DNA of 36,338 bases from Lapidilactobacillus mulanensis (GCF_003946215.1 NZ_RHOW01000022.1:1-36338); one strand, 5' to 3'; counted from the stretch's first letter, positions 25,228-33,697 are shown. Notes: generated by a model not told the origin, from the sequence alone. Numbers and translations: made by a program.

Positions 25228-26208
25228 ATGGCAATTGAAGTTGAAAAAGTAGTTAGTTCGGAAACAGACGCGGAAGTTTTGACGCAATTAACAAGGCATA
25301 TTCAAACGAAATTGATCGGCAACGAGCGGGCGATTCAATTGTTTCTGGTGGCTTTGATCACGGGTGGCAATGTGCTCTTGGAGGATAACCCTGGTAGTGG
25401 TAAAACAGCATTGAGCCGGGCGTTTTCGGAATCTTTGGCGTTGAAATTTAAACGGGTGCAATGTACGCCCGATTTATTGCCTAGTGATTTAACCGGTCTG
25501 GATATTTATCAGCCGGACACGAAAACGTTCAAATTTATCGAGGGACCGTTGTTCACTCAGATCCTATTGACCGACGAATTAAATCGCGCGACGCCTAGAA
25601 CGCAATCGGCTTTATTAGAGGCGATGGCTGAGAAACAAGTCACGGTTGATGGGACGACGCGCGCATTATCAGAATTTTTCTTCGTGATCGCGACGCAGAA
25701 TCCGTTGGAAACGGCGGGGACTTTTGCCTTACCGGAAGCGCAATTAGATCGTTTCTTATTCCAATTCTCATTGAGCCAATTGACCACAGACCAGAAAGAT
25801 GAAATGTTGCAACAAACTTTAAGGGGACAACCTGACGCGGCTTTGTCGGCACTTTTTAAACAGGAACAATTGTTAGATATGCGTCAACAAGCAGCTCAAG
25901 TCACGATCCATAAAGAACTCCGCCATTATTTGATTGCGTTATGTAGCGGCGTTACAAAACTGCCCGGCGTTGTAACGGCGATCAGTAATCGGGGCTTACT
26001 CGATTTCGCCCACGCGAGTCAGTCGCTGGCTTATTTGAAGGGTCGTTCTTATGTGACACCCGAAGATATTCAGAGTTTAGCGATTCCGTTGTTGGCACAT
26101 CGGCTCTTTTATCGCAATCCGATGACGAGCACGCAACAAAAAGAAACGGCGATTCAATCCTTGCTGGAACAAGTGACGGTGCCGACGGAAAATTGGAAAG
26201 AAGGATAG
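25228..26208 (+). CDS. MoxR-family AAA+ ATPase
   Basis: 326 residues from the ATG at 25228, preceded by GGGGTG; earlier in-frame starts lack homology. Walker A is LEDNPGSGKT (about 51-60), Walker B is ILLTDELNRA, and sensor 1 is VIATQNPLE. QCTPDLLPSDLTG and ALPEAQLDRF are MoxR signatures. MoxR ATPases act as chaperones that help activate or assemble partner proteins, usually with VWA or DUF58 proteins encoded next to them. Here DUF58 starts 3 nt after the stop. A cell-envelope role is likely but inferred. Confidence 0.92.
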   Translation: MAIEVEKVVSSETDAEVLTQLTRHIQTKLIGNERAIQLFLVALITGGNVLLEDNPGSGKTALSRAFSESLALKFKRVQCTPDLLPSDLTGLDIYQPDTKTFKFIEGPLFTQILLTDELNRATPRTQSALLEAMAEKQVTVDGTTRALSEFFFVIATQNPLETAGTFALPEAQLDRFLFQFSLSQLTTDQKDEMLQQTLRGQPDAALSALFKQEQLLDMRQQAAQVTIHKELRHYLIALCSGVTKLPGVVTAISNRGLLDFAHASQSLAYLKGRSYVTPEDIQSLAIPLLAHRLFYRNPMTSTQQKETAIQSLLEQVTVPTENWKEG

Positions 26209-26211
26209 CCA

Positions 26212-27297
26212 ATGCTAGTTATCCTGATCATTATTCTATTTGGCGCGTTGTTGCTCATCCGCTCGTGGTGGCAACACCATTGGCAAAACGGCTTGATCAC
26301 CACCGTCGCCTTTTCGTCCAAGCGAATTTTCCAAGGTGAAAAATTAACCTTGACCCAACATATTTATAACAATAAAAGATTACCTTTGAATTTTGTACAG
26401 GTCATTTTACAAGTGCCGCGGGCTTTCCGACTGGTGGTCGATCAAGGCGACGGTGTTTATATGGGTAACTTGAATCAAATTTATTCGCTGAAAGGCTATG
26501 AGAATAAGCAGCGCACGCTAAAAGTACAAATGGCGCGACGAGGTGTCTTTCGACTCACGGAAATTGAATTAGAGGGTCGCGATTTATTCAGCGCTAAACG
26601 CTATGCGCAGAAATATCCGATCGAGCAGGAAATTATCGTTTATCCACGGTGGTTGGATTTGGCGAAGGTTGAACAGCACTGGCAATCTTCATTGGGCGAG
26701 ACTTTGACGCGGTTTTCATTATTTGAAGATCCATTATTGTTTCGTGGCGTCCGTGAGTTGCAGCCGCAAGATTCGCTCAAACAAGTGAATTGGAAAAAAA
26801 CGGCCACCACTGGCACTTTTTATGTCAATCAATACGAGCCAGTGGCGCAACGTCAACTGACGATCGTGCTGGAATTACCGGATGATCCGAGTTGGCGAAC
26901 GGAAAAATATGGTGAGGCGACGATTTCGTTATTTGCCACGATTGCGCACGAATGTTTGGCGGCAGGCTGGCAGCTGAAAATTCTGAGCAACGCCTGCGAT
27001 GAACAGGGCGATCCGTTCGCGATGGCACATTTGGGATCCATGGATGTGTTGCTGGATACATGTGCGGCTATCGAATTAGAAAAAACCACGAGTAGCGCCG
27101 ATTTATTTGCCGAAATCATCAACGGGCACGAAGAACATATCATCGTCTGTTCATCGGCGATTGCCCGACACGTGCCCTTCCAAGCACAGCTGGGTAAAGC
27201 CGTGGCAGAAAATGCGCTCTGGATCAACATGGTCGATCATCTTCATCAAGAAGTCGCGCCAGTCGATCTAGAAGTGAAAGAGGTGTTGCTGGCATGA
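26212..27297 (+). CDS. DUF58 domain protein
   Basis: 361 residues. The N-terminus has one or two hydrophobic segments (LVILIIILFGALLLI). A beta-rich domain follows (GEKLTLTQHIYNNKRLPLNFVQVIL). The DUF58 core has FRGVRELQPQDSLKQVNWKKTA, then QRQLTIVLELPDDPSW, a VWA-like fold. It sits in the usual order between MoxR and a DUF4129-type membrane protein, and overlaps the next gene by 4 nt (ATGA). Genes of this type are usually in envelope or transglutaminase operons. Confidence 0.88.
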   Translation: MLVILIIILFGALLLIRSWWQHHWQNGLITTVAFSSKRIFQGEKLTLTQHIYNNKRLPLNFVQVILQVPRAFRLVVDQGDGVYMGNLNQIYSLKGYENKQRTLKVQMARRGVFRLTEIELEGRDLFSAKRYAQKYPIEQEIIVYPRWLDLAKVEQHWQSSLGETLTRFSLFEDPLLFRGVRELQPQDSLKQVNWKKTATTGTFYVNQYEPVAQRQLTIVLELPDDPSWRTEKYGEATISLFATIAHECLAAGWQLKILSNACDEQGDPFAMAHLGSMDVLLDTCAAIELEKTTSSADLFAEIINGHEEHIIVCSSAIARHVPFQAQLGKAVAENALWINMVDHLHQEVAPVDLEVKEVLLA

Positions 27298-28505
27298 CGA
27301 GTTTTAAATCAGTTAATTTAGCTAAATTGCTGGAACACCAAGCTTATTTTGTGGATGCGGCCACCCGCAGCAGTCTTTTTTTAGCGCTGTTGATTTTATT
27401 ACTCAATGATAATCGCGATTTTGTGTTGACTGCCGGAAGAATTATTGGCAGCTTCTGTTTAAGCACAGTCGTTTGCGACTTGACAATGCTGTTGAAAAAG
27501 CGGCTGACGCTGATTCCATATTTGCTCTTTGTTGTCTTAGCGACAATTATTATTTTAGTCTTGCCGATTATTTCCTTGCTTGCAAAAATTGTGGTGGTAA
27601 TCAGTTTATTCTTGGCCATTTTAAACCCGCTCAGTCATTTCGAATGGCTCCTATACGCGATTCCAGCGGCGCTATATTTGGTTAGCTTCGGGATGAATAA
27701 TGCCAATGGTCAAATTTGGGGGATGATCTGTTTCGCACAGTTTTTCCTGTTGCAGCAGGTGACGAAATATCGCGAGAACATTCAAGCCGCACAAGAAGAT
27801 GGGGATGTGACCCAACATTTCTCGGCAACTTCACTTTATTCGGTGGGGCTACGCCAATTCGAGAAAAATTTCTTATTATTTCTTATTGGCGCTGTTTTAG
27901 TGATCGGAATTGCCATTGCGCAACCGAATTGGTTGAGTTCACAATTTTTGCGCCAACAAACAGCAAATTCGGAAGCAACCGAACAAGTCGTCAAGTCTAA
28001 GGCAAAAGTGGCGAGCAGCGCGAAACTGCCACAAGCCGCTGGTGGTAGTCCGGCTAAGGAAAAGTTGACGAAAACCGTTGACCATAAATTTCCCACGGCG
28101 GTGTTTGTGATCGTGGTGCTCATTGCCGGAGTCGCCATTATTGCGCTAGTTTATTTTGCGGTGAAAATTTTCTTTCAACAATTGCAGAAACCGAAAGTTG
28201 AACCAGATCTGTTGAGTGATAATAACGATATTGTCATCGGCCAAACTGAAAAGCAACGTGAGAATCGTCGCGATGAAACGAGTGTGACGCGACGGATCCG
28301 GCGGAAATATCAGCGCACCATCCAGAAAAAATATCAGCCACGCCGATCGGAGACACCTGCCGACCATTTAGCAAAGCTGACGGTTGCGTCCACAGAACAA
28401 GCAGAGTTGCGGAAGCTTTATGAAGAGGCACGATACAGCAAAACGGAATTGACCAAGGACGACTATCGTCATTTTGCTGATTTGTTGAAGAAACGTGACA
28501 AATAA
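27294..28505 (+). CDS. membrane protein with DUF4129-like C-terminus
   Basis: 403 residues, translationally coupled to DUF58 by the ATGA overlap. About six hydrophobic segments in the first ~165 residues, another near residue 200, a linker rich in Ala/Lys, another helix (FVIVVLIAGVAIIALVYF), then a basic cytosolic tail (RRIRRKYQRTIQKKYQPRR). The end, ELRKLYEEARYSKTELTKDDYRHFADLL, resembles the DUF4129 motif, in which Y-E-x-A-R-Y is conserved. Many such operons encode a fused transglutaminase here. I see no Cys-His-Asp transglutaminase domain, so it appears to be absent. Function unknown. Confidence 0.65.
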   Translation: MTSFKSVNLAKLLEHQAYFVDAATRSSLFLALLILLLNDNRDFVLTAGRIIGSFCLSTVVCDLTMLLKKRLTLIPYLLFVVLATIIILVLPIISLLAKIVVVISLFLAILNPLSHFEWLLYAIPAALYLVSFGMNNANGQIWGMICFAQFFLLQQVTKYRENIQAAQEDGDVTQHFSATSLYSVGLRQFEKNFLLFLIGAVLVIGIAIAQPNWLSSQFLRQQTANSEATEQVVKSKAKVASSAKLPQAAGGSPAKEKLTKTVDHKFPTAVFVIVVLIAGVAIIALVYFAVKIFFQQLQKPKVEPDLLSDNNDIVIGQTEKQRENRRDETSVTRRIRRKYQRTIQKKYQPRRSETPADHLAKLTVASTEQAELRKLYEEARYSKTELTKDDYRHFADLLKKRDK

Positions 28506-28545
28506 ATAAACGAAGTTGAGCAGGTAACTTTTTCAAACTAATGAT

Positions 28546-28576
28546 TGGACTTAAACCATAGTTCAAGTGCTAAGAT
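28546..28576 (+). promoter_or_regulatory. MerR-type promoter/operator of the acetyltransferase gene
   Basis: TGGACT and TAAGAT are separated by 19 nt, the elongated spacer typical of MerR-activated promoters. The spacer holds most of a palindrome, ACTTAAACcataGTTCAAGT (28549-28568). The arms match the site at 30834-30855. This links the gene to the MerR regulator at 30879. Confidence 0.75.
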
Positions 28577-28594
28577 GAGGTTTGGGGTGATCAT

Positions 28595-29149
28595 ATGACG
28601 GAATTAGAAAAGTTAACTGCAGGCGCTGAATACTATTTCTTAGATGCAGAAGTTGCAAAACGAAAAGCTCGCGCTGCAAAATTATGCCAGGAGTTTAATC
28701 AAATTTCTGCAACGGATCCAGAGGCGCAAACGCGTAAAATTAAAGAAATATTTGGTTCTACCGGTGAGCGCGTTTCGGTTCAAGCCAACTTTAATTGTGA
28801 TTATGGATTGAATATTCATGTGGGTGAGGATTTTCTGAGTAATTATAATTTAACGATTTTAGATATTGCGCCGGTCAATATTGGTCAGCACGTGATGATC
28901 GGGCCGAATGTAGACATTTACACAGTTAATCATCCGATGACGGCGGCAGGTCGACGTCATTATCTGGCGCAAGCAACGCCCGTGACTATTGGTAACGACG
29001 TTTGGATCGGTGGTAAGGTTGCCATCATGCCCGGCGTGACGATCGGCAATAATGTGATCGTGGCAGCTGGTGCGGTGGTGACCAAGGATGTCCCCGATAA
29101 TACATTAGTCGGTGGTGTCCCTGCACGTAAAATTAAATCATTGGCGTAA
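28595..29149 (+). CDS. sugar O-acetyltransferase (maltose/galactoside type)
   Basis: 184 residues. The N-terminal ~55 form the maltose acetyltransferase cap ([20 protein letters not shown]). Hexapeptide repeats of a left-handed beta-helix follow: [35 protein letters not shown] with the catalytic His, then [20 protein letters not shown] and [14 protein letters not shown]. It transfers acetyl from acetyl-CoA to a sugar hydroxyl. The gene follows the DUF4129 gene by 90 nt, but has its own MerR-type promoter. GGGGTGATC is the ribosome site. It is convergent with the SDR genes. Confidence 0.9.
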   Translation: MTELEKLTAGAEYYFLDAEVAKRKARAAKLCQEFNQISATDPEAQTRKIKEIFGSTGERVSVQANFNCDYGLNIHVGEDFLSNYNLTILDIAPVNIGQHVMIGPNVDIYTVNHPMTAAGRRHYLAQATPVTIGNDVWIGGKVAIMPGVTIGNNVIVAAGAVVTKDVPDNTLVGGVPARKIKSLA

Positions 29150-29150
29150 T

Positions 29151-29186
29151 AAAAATAGCAATCTAAAAAATTCGATTGCTATTTTT
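29151..29186. terminator. bidirectional terminator between acetyltransferase and SDR genes
   Basis: AAAAATAGCAATC pairs with GATTGCTATTTTT. A and T runs on both sides fit use by both convergent transcripts. Confidence 0.92.
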
Positions 29187-29188
29187 GA

Positions 29189-29917
29189 TTAATATTTAAC
29201 GTTATTCGAGGCTAATCTGAGTTCAACAATACGAGAATTTTTGGTTTGGACGCAGACACTTAGGAGTGCTTGGCCAACATCTTCTGGTGTTAAGAAGCCG
29301 GATTCGGCGACGCCTTCGGTTGTGCGACCATAGCCAACTTCGAATTCTGTGGCGCCGGCATGTGGACAAAAGACACAAGTCCGAATGCCCTGACCCAGTA
29401 ATTCTCTATCGAGTGCTTGTCCTAAGCCGCGTAGCGCAAACTTACTGCAAGTATAGGCTGTTTCATCGGCGTGACCCACAATGCCTGTCACCGACGAAAC
29501 AAGGATGATTTGGCCGTCATGCTTTTTCTCCATATAGGGCACAGCATATTTAGTGAAAGCATAAGCGCTTCTGACGTTTGAATTCATCACTAAATCGTAA
29601 TCGGCCATGGATGTTTCGGCGAGTGACAATGTGCGACCGATACCCGCGTTATTGATCAGAATATCGATTTTTCCGAAAGTTTTGATTGCCAATGCGACTG
29701 TATCGATTGCAGTACGCTCAAGTTGGGCATCACCAGCAAAATAAACGGCCTTGACACCGAGTTGCTCACAGGTTGCAACCACCTCTTGAAGTCTTTCTTC
29801 GCGGCGAGCGGTTAAGATTAAATCGCAGCCTTCTTTAGCAAATGCAAGCGCAGTTCCGCGACCAAATCCAGAACTGGCACCGGTAATTAAGGCAACTTTG
29901 CCAACTAATCTTTTCAT
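29189..29917 (-). CDS. short-chain dehydrogenase/reductase (SDR)
   Basis: 242 residues from the ATG at 29917; a TTG two codons earlier is an alternative. Rossmann motif TGASSGFGRG near residue 13, NNAGIG, and the catalytic Ser in LVSSVTG with Tyr-x-x-x-Lys as YTCSK. It would use NAD(P)H, with no substrate visible. It is second in an operon with the SDR at 29945, separated by 27 nt. A GAAAGAAG site precedes it. Confidence 0.9.
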   Translation of the reverse strand: MKRLVGKVALITGASSGFGRGTALAFAKEGCDLILTARREERLQEVVATCEQLGVKAVYFAGDAQLERTAIDTVALAIKTFGKIDILINNAGIGRTLSLAETSMADYDLVMNSNVRSAYAFTKYAVPYMEKKHDGQIILVSSVTGIVGHADETAYTCSKFALRGLGQALDRELLGQGIRTCVFCPHAGATEFEVGYGRTTEGVAESGFLTPEDVGQALLSVCVQTKNSRIVELRLASNNVKY

Positions 29918-29944
29918 AATCAAAAATCTTCTTTCTTCTAAAAG

Positions 29945-30787
29945 TTATTCAGGCTGATCGGCAGACGCGGATAGATCATGCAGCTTTTCAAATTGTGCGA
30001 GTGAGGCCGTATATTTTTGAATGGCAGTATCGCTCGCAAACTTACCAAGAGGTAAACGCAGCGGTAAATCTGCCGCGTGATCAGTGACTTGATCATAGAT
30101 AATTGCAGCCGCTTTATCCGGATCACCGGCTTCGTGATGTGCGCCTTCTGCATTGCCTTCGATGAATTTCTCGAATTGTTGGTAGTCTTCGATTTTTGGC
30201 AAAGCTTTCTCTGATGAACGGCCGGCCCAATCGGTTCTAAAGCCACTTGGCTCGATTAACATCACCTTGATATTGAAATCGGTGACTTCTTTCGCCAATG
30301 ACTCGCTGATGCCCTCGACGGCAAATTTAGTGCCGTGATAAAATGAAAGCGTCGGAAATGAGAACAAACCGCCGATCGATGAGAAATTAACAATAACGCC
30401 TGATTTTTGTTGGCGCATTGCCGGGAGAACTGCACGCGTCATATCTACCAATCCCCAAACGTTAACGTCAAACATATATTTGACCGTTTCGCGATCACTT
30501 TCTTCAAAAGTCCCGAAGTAGCCGATGCCAGCATTGTTGACTAAAACGTCGATCGAACCAAAAGCTGATTGCGTTTCTTTGACGACGGCATCGATTTCAC
30601 TTTGATTAGTAACGTCTAGCGTTAATTTTTTGATTTGGCCGTGATCAAATTCATCTAAGTAGGCCAGCTTCTCTGGATTGCGTGCGGTCGCAACGAGATT
30701 TACATCAGGTTTCTTTGCTAATAATGTGGCTAGAGACTTGCCAAATCCGGTTGAAGTGCCTGTAATGATCCAAGTTTTGTTTGTCAT
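29945..30787 (-). CDS. short-chain dehydrogenase/reductase (SDR)
   Basis: 280 residues. TGTSTGFGKS is the cofactor-binding motif, then NNAGIG, the catalytic Ser in NFSSIGG and YHGTK as the Tyr-x-x-x-Lys pair. The rather long C-terminus is typical of the extended substrate loop of classical SDRs (dehydrogenases acting on ketones or steroids-like substrates). Substrate unknown. Transcribed from a MerR-type promoter and divergent from merR, so probably controlled by it. AGGAG lies about 8 nt before the ATG. Confidence 0.9.
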   Translation of the reverse strand: MTNKTWIITGTSTGFGKSLATLLAKKPDVNLVATARNPEKLAYLDEFDHGQIKKLTLDVTNQSEIDAVVKETQSAFGSIDVLVNNAGIGYFGTFEESDRETVKYMFDVNVWGLVDMTRAVLPAMRQQKSGVIVNFSSIGGLFSFPTLSFYHGTKFAVEGISESLAKEVTDFNIKVMLIEPSGFRTDWAGRSSEKALPKIEDYQQFEKFIEGNAEGAHHEAGDPDKAAAIIYDQVTDHAADLPLRLPLGKFASDTAIQKYTASLAQFEKLHDLSASADQPE

Positions 30788-30826
30788 AATTCTCGCTCCT
30801 TATTTATTATTTACTGATTCTCTGTT

Positions 30827-30857
30827 ATCATACGACTTGAAGTAGGGTTTAAGTCAA
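30827..30857 (-). promoter_or_regulatory. MerR-type promoter/operator of the SDR operon
   Basis: On the minus strand, TTGACT (30857-30852) and TATGAT (30832-30827) are separated by exactly 19 nt. The spacer is largely the palindrome GACTTGAA-6-TTTAAGTC (30834-30855). This is the classic MerR activator geometry, and the arms match those at 28549-28568. Confidence 0.85.
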
Positions 30858-30878
30858 ACGTGAAATGGAGATTTTTTA

Positions 30879-31373
30879 ATGACGTATTCAATTGGTGAAG
30901 TTGCAGAAAGAATGGGAACTAACACTTCCACACTCAGATATTACGATAAAAAAGGATTGTTACCATTTGTCGATCGCGATGCTGCTGGGAGAAGAGAATT
31001 CAAAGATAATGATTTTAACTTTTTAGAAGTGATCAATTGTTTGAAAAAAAGTGGTGTGTCGATTAAAGATATCGGTAAATTCATCAACTTGTGTCTTCAA
31101 GGCGATGATACATTACAGGAACGCTATGATTACTTGGATCAAGAAGAAAGTGTGCTTGAAGATAAGGTGCGCGAAATGCAGAGCCAATTAGATTTTTTAC
31201 GATTTAAAAAATGGTATTACAAAACCTCGGTAGAGGCTGGGACAGAAGATATTCATTTCACCCCGGGGACGAAATTCGTCGATCCAACCACGCACGCCCA
31301 ATATCAAAACAAATTAGCGGCTACAAAAAATATTCGAGAATTGATCGATTTAGATTCAAATGACAATCAGTAA
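30879..31373 (+). CDS. MerR-family transcriptional regulator
   Basis: 164 residues. The winged helix-turn-helix is at the N-terminus: YSIGEVAERMGTNTSTLRYYDKKGLL. The dimerisation coiled coil follows, roughly 80-130 (RYDYLDQEESVLEDKVREMQSQLDFLRFKK). No cysteines are placed for metal sensing; the effector is probably a small molecule. It is divergent from the SDR operon, and the palindrome between them and a second one at 28549 define a small regulon. GGAG precedes the ATG. Confidence 0.92.
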   Translation: MTYSIGEVAERMGTNTSTLRYYDKKGLLPFVDRDAAGRREFKDNDFNFLEVINCLKKSGVSIKDIGKFINLCLQGDDTLQERYDYLDQEESVLEDKVREMQSQLDFLRFKKWYYKTSVEAGTEDIHFTPGTKFVDPTTHAQYQNKLAATKNIRELIDLDSNDNQ

Positions 31374-31380
31374 TTTTTTA

Positions 31381-31409
31381 AACCCATAAGTTTAGCTTAT
31401 GGGTTTTTT
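31381..31409 (+). terminator. terminator of merR
   Basis: AACCCATAAG pairs with CTTATGGGTT around a 5-nt loop, followed by TTTTT. Confidence 0.92.
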
Positions 31410-31434
31410 GAGTAATCGGAATTGGTTATTTTAG

Positions 31435-31650
31435 AAATTAGCGGAAGTTACGGCTGATCAGGCCGTGCTCTCGAGTTTGCAGAGCGTGGAACAAAGGCGC
31501 GCGTTGATGCAGGCTTTTGATGCGGAACGCACCTACTTGTATGATTTAGCCAAGCGACACGTGGTTAATTCGGAGGTTGTTTACGAAATCTATAGTGAAA
31601 TTTTATTATCTGAGTCACTGGTGCTGGATCCGCAGAACCAGATGATTTAA
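31435..31650 (+). pseudogene. C-terminal remnant, probably a Na+/H+ antiporter
   Basis: An open frame with no start codon in a usable position, following an in-frame TAG at 31432. It reads KLAEVTADQAVLSSLQSV, then RALMQAFDAERTYLYDLAKR, then VVYEIYSEILLSESLVL. The ERxYLYxLxxxxxxxxEV pattern resembles the cytosolic C-terminal tail of CPA1/NhaP-type cation antiporters in lactobacilli. The membrane domain is missing. It is followed by an intact terminator, consistent with a decayed gene whose 3' end survives. Family assignment is tentative. Confidence 0.4.
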
Positions 31651-31724
31651 AAAACCAACCATTTTTCGAGTCACGAGCTAGATCAAGCAATTGATCTGTC
31701 GGTGAGAAAATGGTTGGCTTTTTA
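31649..31724. terminator. long terminator hairpin
   Basis: AAAACCAACCATTTT pairs with AAAATGGTTGG, with inner TCAC/GTGA and an apical GATCAA-GCAA-TTGATC stem. Followed by CTTTTTAA on the + strand and an A+T-rich tract on the minus strand. It can terminate transcription from the remnant and from the convergent XRE gene. Confidence 0.82.
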
Positions 31725-31745
31725 ATTTGATAATATTTGGCGATG

Positions 31746-32057
31746 CTACGTGAATTCAAGCAATTCTTTGATGATCTTAATTATTTTAGCTTGGTGTTTA
31801 CTCGCGCTAATTTGGCTCATCAAAGATTGTAATTCATCAGATGAATCTTTAAATAAGAAAAACTCAGCATAATCAATACCTAATGCGGTAATTATTTTAT
31901 CGATCGTTTTGATTTGAAGATTGGAATTCTGTCCGCGTTCAATTCTTCCAAGATATGAAGGATCGATGTCTGCTCGTTCGGCTAATTGTTCTTGCGTTAA
32001 GTTTTGGCTTTCGCGTAGTTCGTGGATTCGTTCAGATATTTCTTCCCCAAATGTCAT
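31746..32057 (-). CDS. XRE-family helix-turn-helix regulator
   Basis: 103 residues from the ATG at 32057; a GTG three codons upstream is possible, but AGGTG fits the ATG. The HTH_3 domain covers about residues 6-64: IHELRESQNLTQEQLAERADIDPSYLGRIERGQNSNLQIKTIDKI. The rest is charged and helical. It may be a phage-repressor-like or a stand-alone regulator. The target is unknown; a palindrome in its own upstream region may be its operator. Confidence 0.88.
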   Translation of the reverse strand: MTFGEEISERIHELRESQNLTQEQLAERADIDPSYLGRIERGQNSNLQIKTIDKIITALGIDYAEFFLFKDSSDELQSLMSQISASKHQAKIIKIIKELLEFT

Positions 32058-32076
32058 TTTATTCACCTGCCTACAT

Positions 32077-32090
32077 TAGTGTTAATACTA
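32077..32090 (-). promoter_or_regulatory. palindrome upstream of the XRE gene (candidate operator)
   Basis: TAGT-6-ACTA at 32077-32090, centred about 26 nt from the XRE start codon; the inner GTTAAT is nearly symmetric as well. It could be the autoregulatory site. Confidence 0.4.
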
Positions 32091-32154
32091 GCGTATGCTG
32101 TTAGTTTGAAATGATTCAGGGAGTGTAATACCTAAAATATATATATTATAGTAC

Positions 32155-32183
32155 TTGTGAATACTGAAAGCCTTTGCTATAAT
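32155..32183 (+). promoter_or_regulatory. promoter with no downstream protein gene
   Basis: TTGTGA and a perfect TATAAT are separated by exactly 17 nt on the + strand, 230 nt upstream of a bidirectional terminator, with no codirectional gene of significant length between them. Confidence 0.6.
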
Positions 32184-32189
32184 TTGTTT

Positions 32190-32411
32190 GTGCTTGAGCG
32201 AAATGAGATAAGCGAGATGCTGATGTGGATACAATGAGATTTTTATTGCCCGTTGTGCTTATCAGATGACTTCTAAATCAAGTAACACTCAAATAGTTTG
32301 CTCATTGTGATGATTTGCCTATTTATTAGTGAAACACAACTTTTGTAACTCAATAAGTTTTTGACGCGCGACAAAAAAGCCTTCTGAGTCTGTTCAGGAG
32401 GCAATTTTTCT
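32190..32411 (+). ncRNA. candidate small RNA of about 220 nt
   Basis: The strong promoter at 32155-32183 and the terminator at 32373-32409 define a transcription unit with only tiny ORFs (the longest, MRFLLPVVLIR near 32229, lacks a good ribosome site). It lies between divergently oriented minus-strand genes, so it is not their leader. It would run antisense to nothing annotated. It could be a regulatory RNA or a spurious transcript. Confidence 0.35.
32373..32409. terminator. bidirectional terminator of the permease and the candidate RNA
   Basis: GCCTTCTGA pairs with TCAGGAGGC (one G-U pair) around a 6-nt loop. T runs lie on both strands. It follows the permease stop on the minus strand. Confidence 0.88.
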
Positions 32412-33503
32412 TTAATGGATCATCCACCAACCGAAAATCGTAAAAATAGCTAGTGTGATCAAATTTATACCAGTGAAGTCGATCAAGAAACGGGTGCTGT
32501 TCGATGAACCGTAGCGCGTGTATTGCTTAAACGCTAATAAATTCGCCATCGAACCGACCAACGTTCCCAGACCACCAATATTGGCACCGTATAAAAGCGC
32601 GGCGGCATGTTTCGTAAATTTTGCAAAGAGTACGGTGGTCGGCACATTTGAAATAAATTGACTGACCCCGATACTGCCGAAGTAGACGGACAAAGGTGAG
32701 TTGATATGCGCCGATAAAGTTTCTTTGATCATCGTATTTTGACTGAGGTCACTGACGACGATGAAAAAGCCGACGAAGGTTAAAATTGTGGCGTAATCCA
32801 CGTGACTCATGATTTTAGGCTGGAGCGCAAACGCCAAGATGATCGTGATCACGGCGCCGACCCAAGCGGGAATAAATCCGAGCACACCCGCGAAAACGAA
32901 TAATGCCGCGATCACTGCTAAAACAGTCGGCCGTCTGGGAATATAGATTTGTTGAGTGTGAATGGTCGAAATCGGTGTTGGCTTGATCATAAACGTGTAA
33001 ATCGTGATCACCACAATACTGAATAAGGCGAGTGGTAATGACCAATGGAAGAATTGACTGACACTGACGTCGAATTTTGCTAAGAGGAAAATATTATGCG
33101 GGTTACCAAATGGCGTCGTTGCACTTCCAAGATTGGCAGTCATACTGATCAAGGTTACGGGTAAAATTTCGGGTAAATGATACTGTTTAGCAACGTAAAG
33201 ATAGAGCGGCACTAGCGTCAGAACAGTCACATCATTGGTTAGAAACATCGCACTCACGAAAGCCAGTGCGAGAAATAACCAAACTAGTTGGCGCGTATTA
33301 TTTGCGTAGCCAGTTAGGCGATACGCACAATAATCGAGGATATGTAAATGATTAAAGATTTGGATCAAGGTCATCATAGCCGTGATGGACCATAATGTTG
33401 AGAAATTTATATCGGCTAAACGTGGTCTAGCAAGAAACAAACTTAACACGGCGATAACGGCCGTGATCTGAAGCAGTCGGTCCTTTAAGATTGATTTAAG
33501 CAT
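32412..33503 (-). CDS. ion transporter of the ArsB/NhaD/SLC13-like superfamily
   Basis: 363 residues from the ATG at 33503; a TTG at 33536 would add 11 residues and the best ribosome site (AAAGGA) is about 13 nt before the ATG. Ten to eleven hydrophobic segments. Two inverted repeats carry the superfamily hallmarks, AMFLTNDVTVLTLVPL with LGSATTPFGNPHNIFLL, and VSQFISNVPTTVLFAKF with LGTLVGSMANLLA. Related proteins are anion permeases (YbiR-like) or arsenite and sodium/proton carriers. The substrate cannot be called. It ends in a bidirectional terminator. The gene is divergent from mutY. Confidence 0.75.
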   Translation of the reverse strand: MLKSILKDRLLQITAVIAVLSLFLARPRLADINFSTLWSITAMMTLIQIFNHLHILDYCAYRLTGYANNTRQLVWLFLALAFVSAMFLTNDVTVLTLVPLYLYVAKQYHLPEILPVTLISMTANLGSATTPFGNPHNIFLLAKFDVSVSQFFHWSLPLALFSIVVITIYTFMIKPTPISTIHTQQIYIPRRPTVLAVIAALFVFAGVLGFIPAWVGAVITIILAFALQPKIMSHVDYATILTFVGFFIVVSDLSQNTMIKETLSAHINSPLSVYFGSIGVSQFISNVPTTVLFAKFTKHAAALLYGANIGGLGTLVGSMANLLAFKQYTRYGSSNSTRFLIDFTGINLITLAIFTIFGWWMIH

Positions 33504-33667
33504 TGCGATAATGGAATCCTTTCCAATTGAGTCCAACCCTTATATTTTGCGCTTTTATCTGATTATCGGCAAGCCTTATTTTTAGATTTGACCACGAAAC
33601 AGGTATTTGAACCGCAATGCAATTTTTTGTAAGGGGAAAATTTATTTCTAATTAAAAAATGAAATAA

Positions 33668-33697
33668 TTACCAGCTTAATCTCTAATAATGTATTAT
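33668..33697 (+). promoter_or_regulatory. candidate mutY promoter
   Basis: TTACCA at 33668 and TATTAT at 33692 are 18 nt apart; TATAAT at 33695 is an alternative -10. The A+T-rich track makes the choice uncertain. Confidence 0.4.

Noticed and set aside
32229-32265. Hydrophobic 11-residue peptide as a type I toxin
   Set aside because: Too short for known Fst/Ldr-like toxins and without a good ribosome site.
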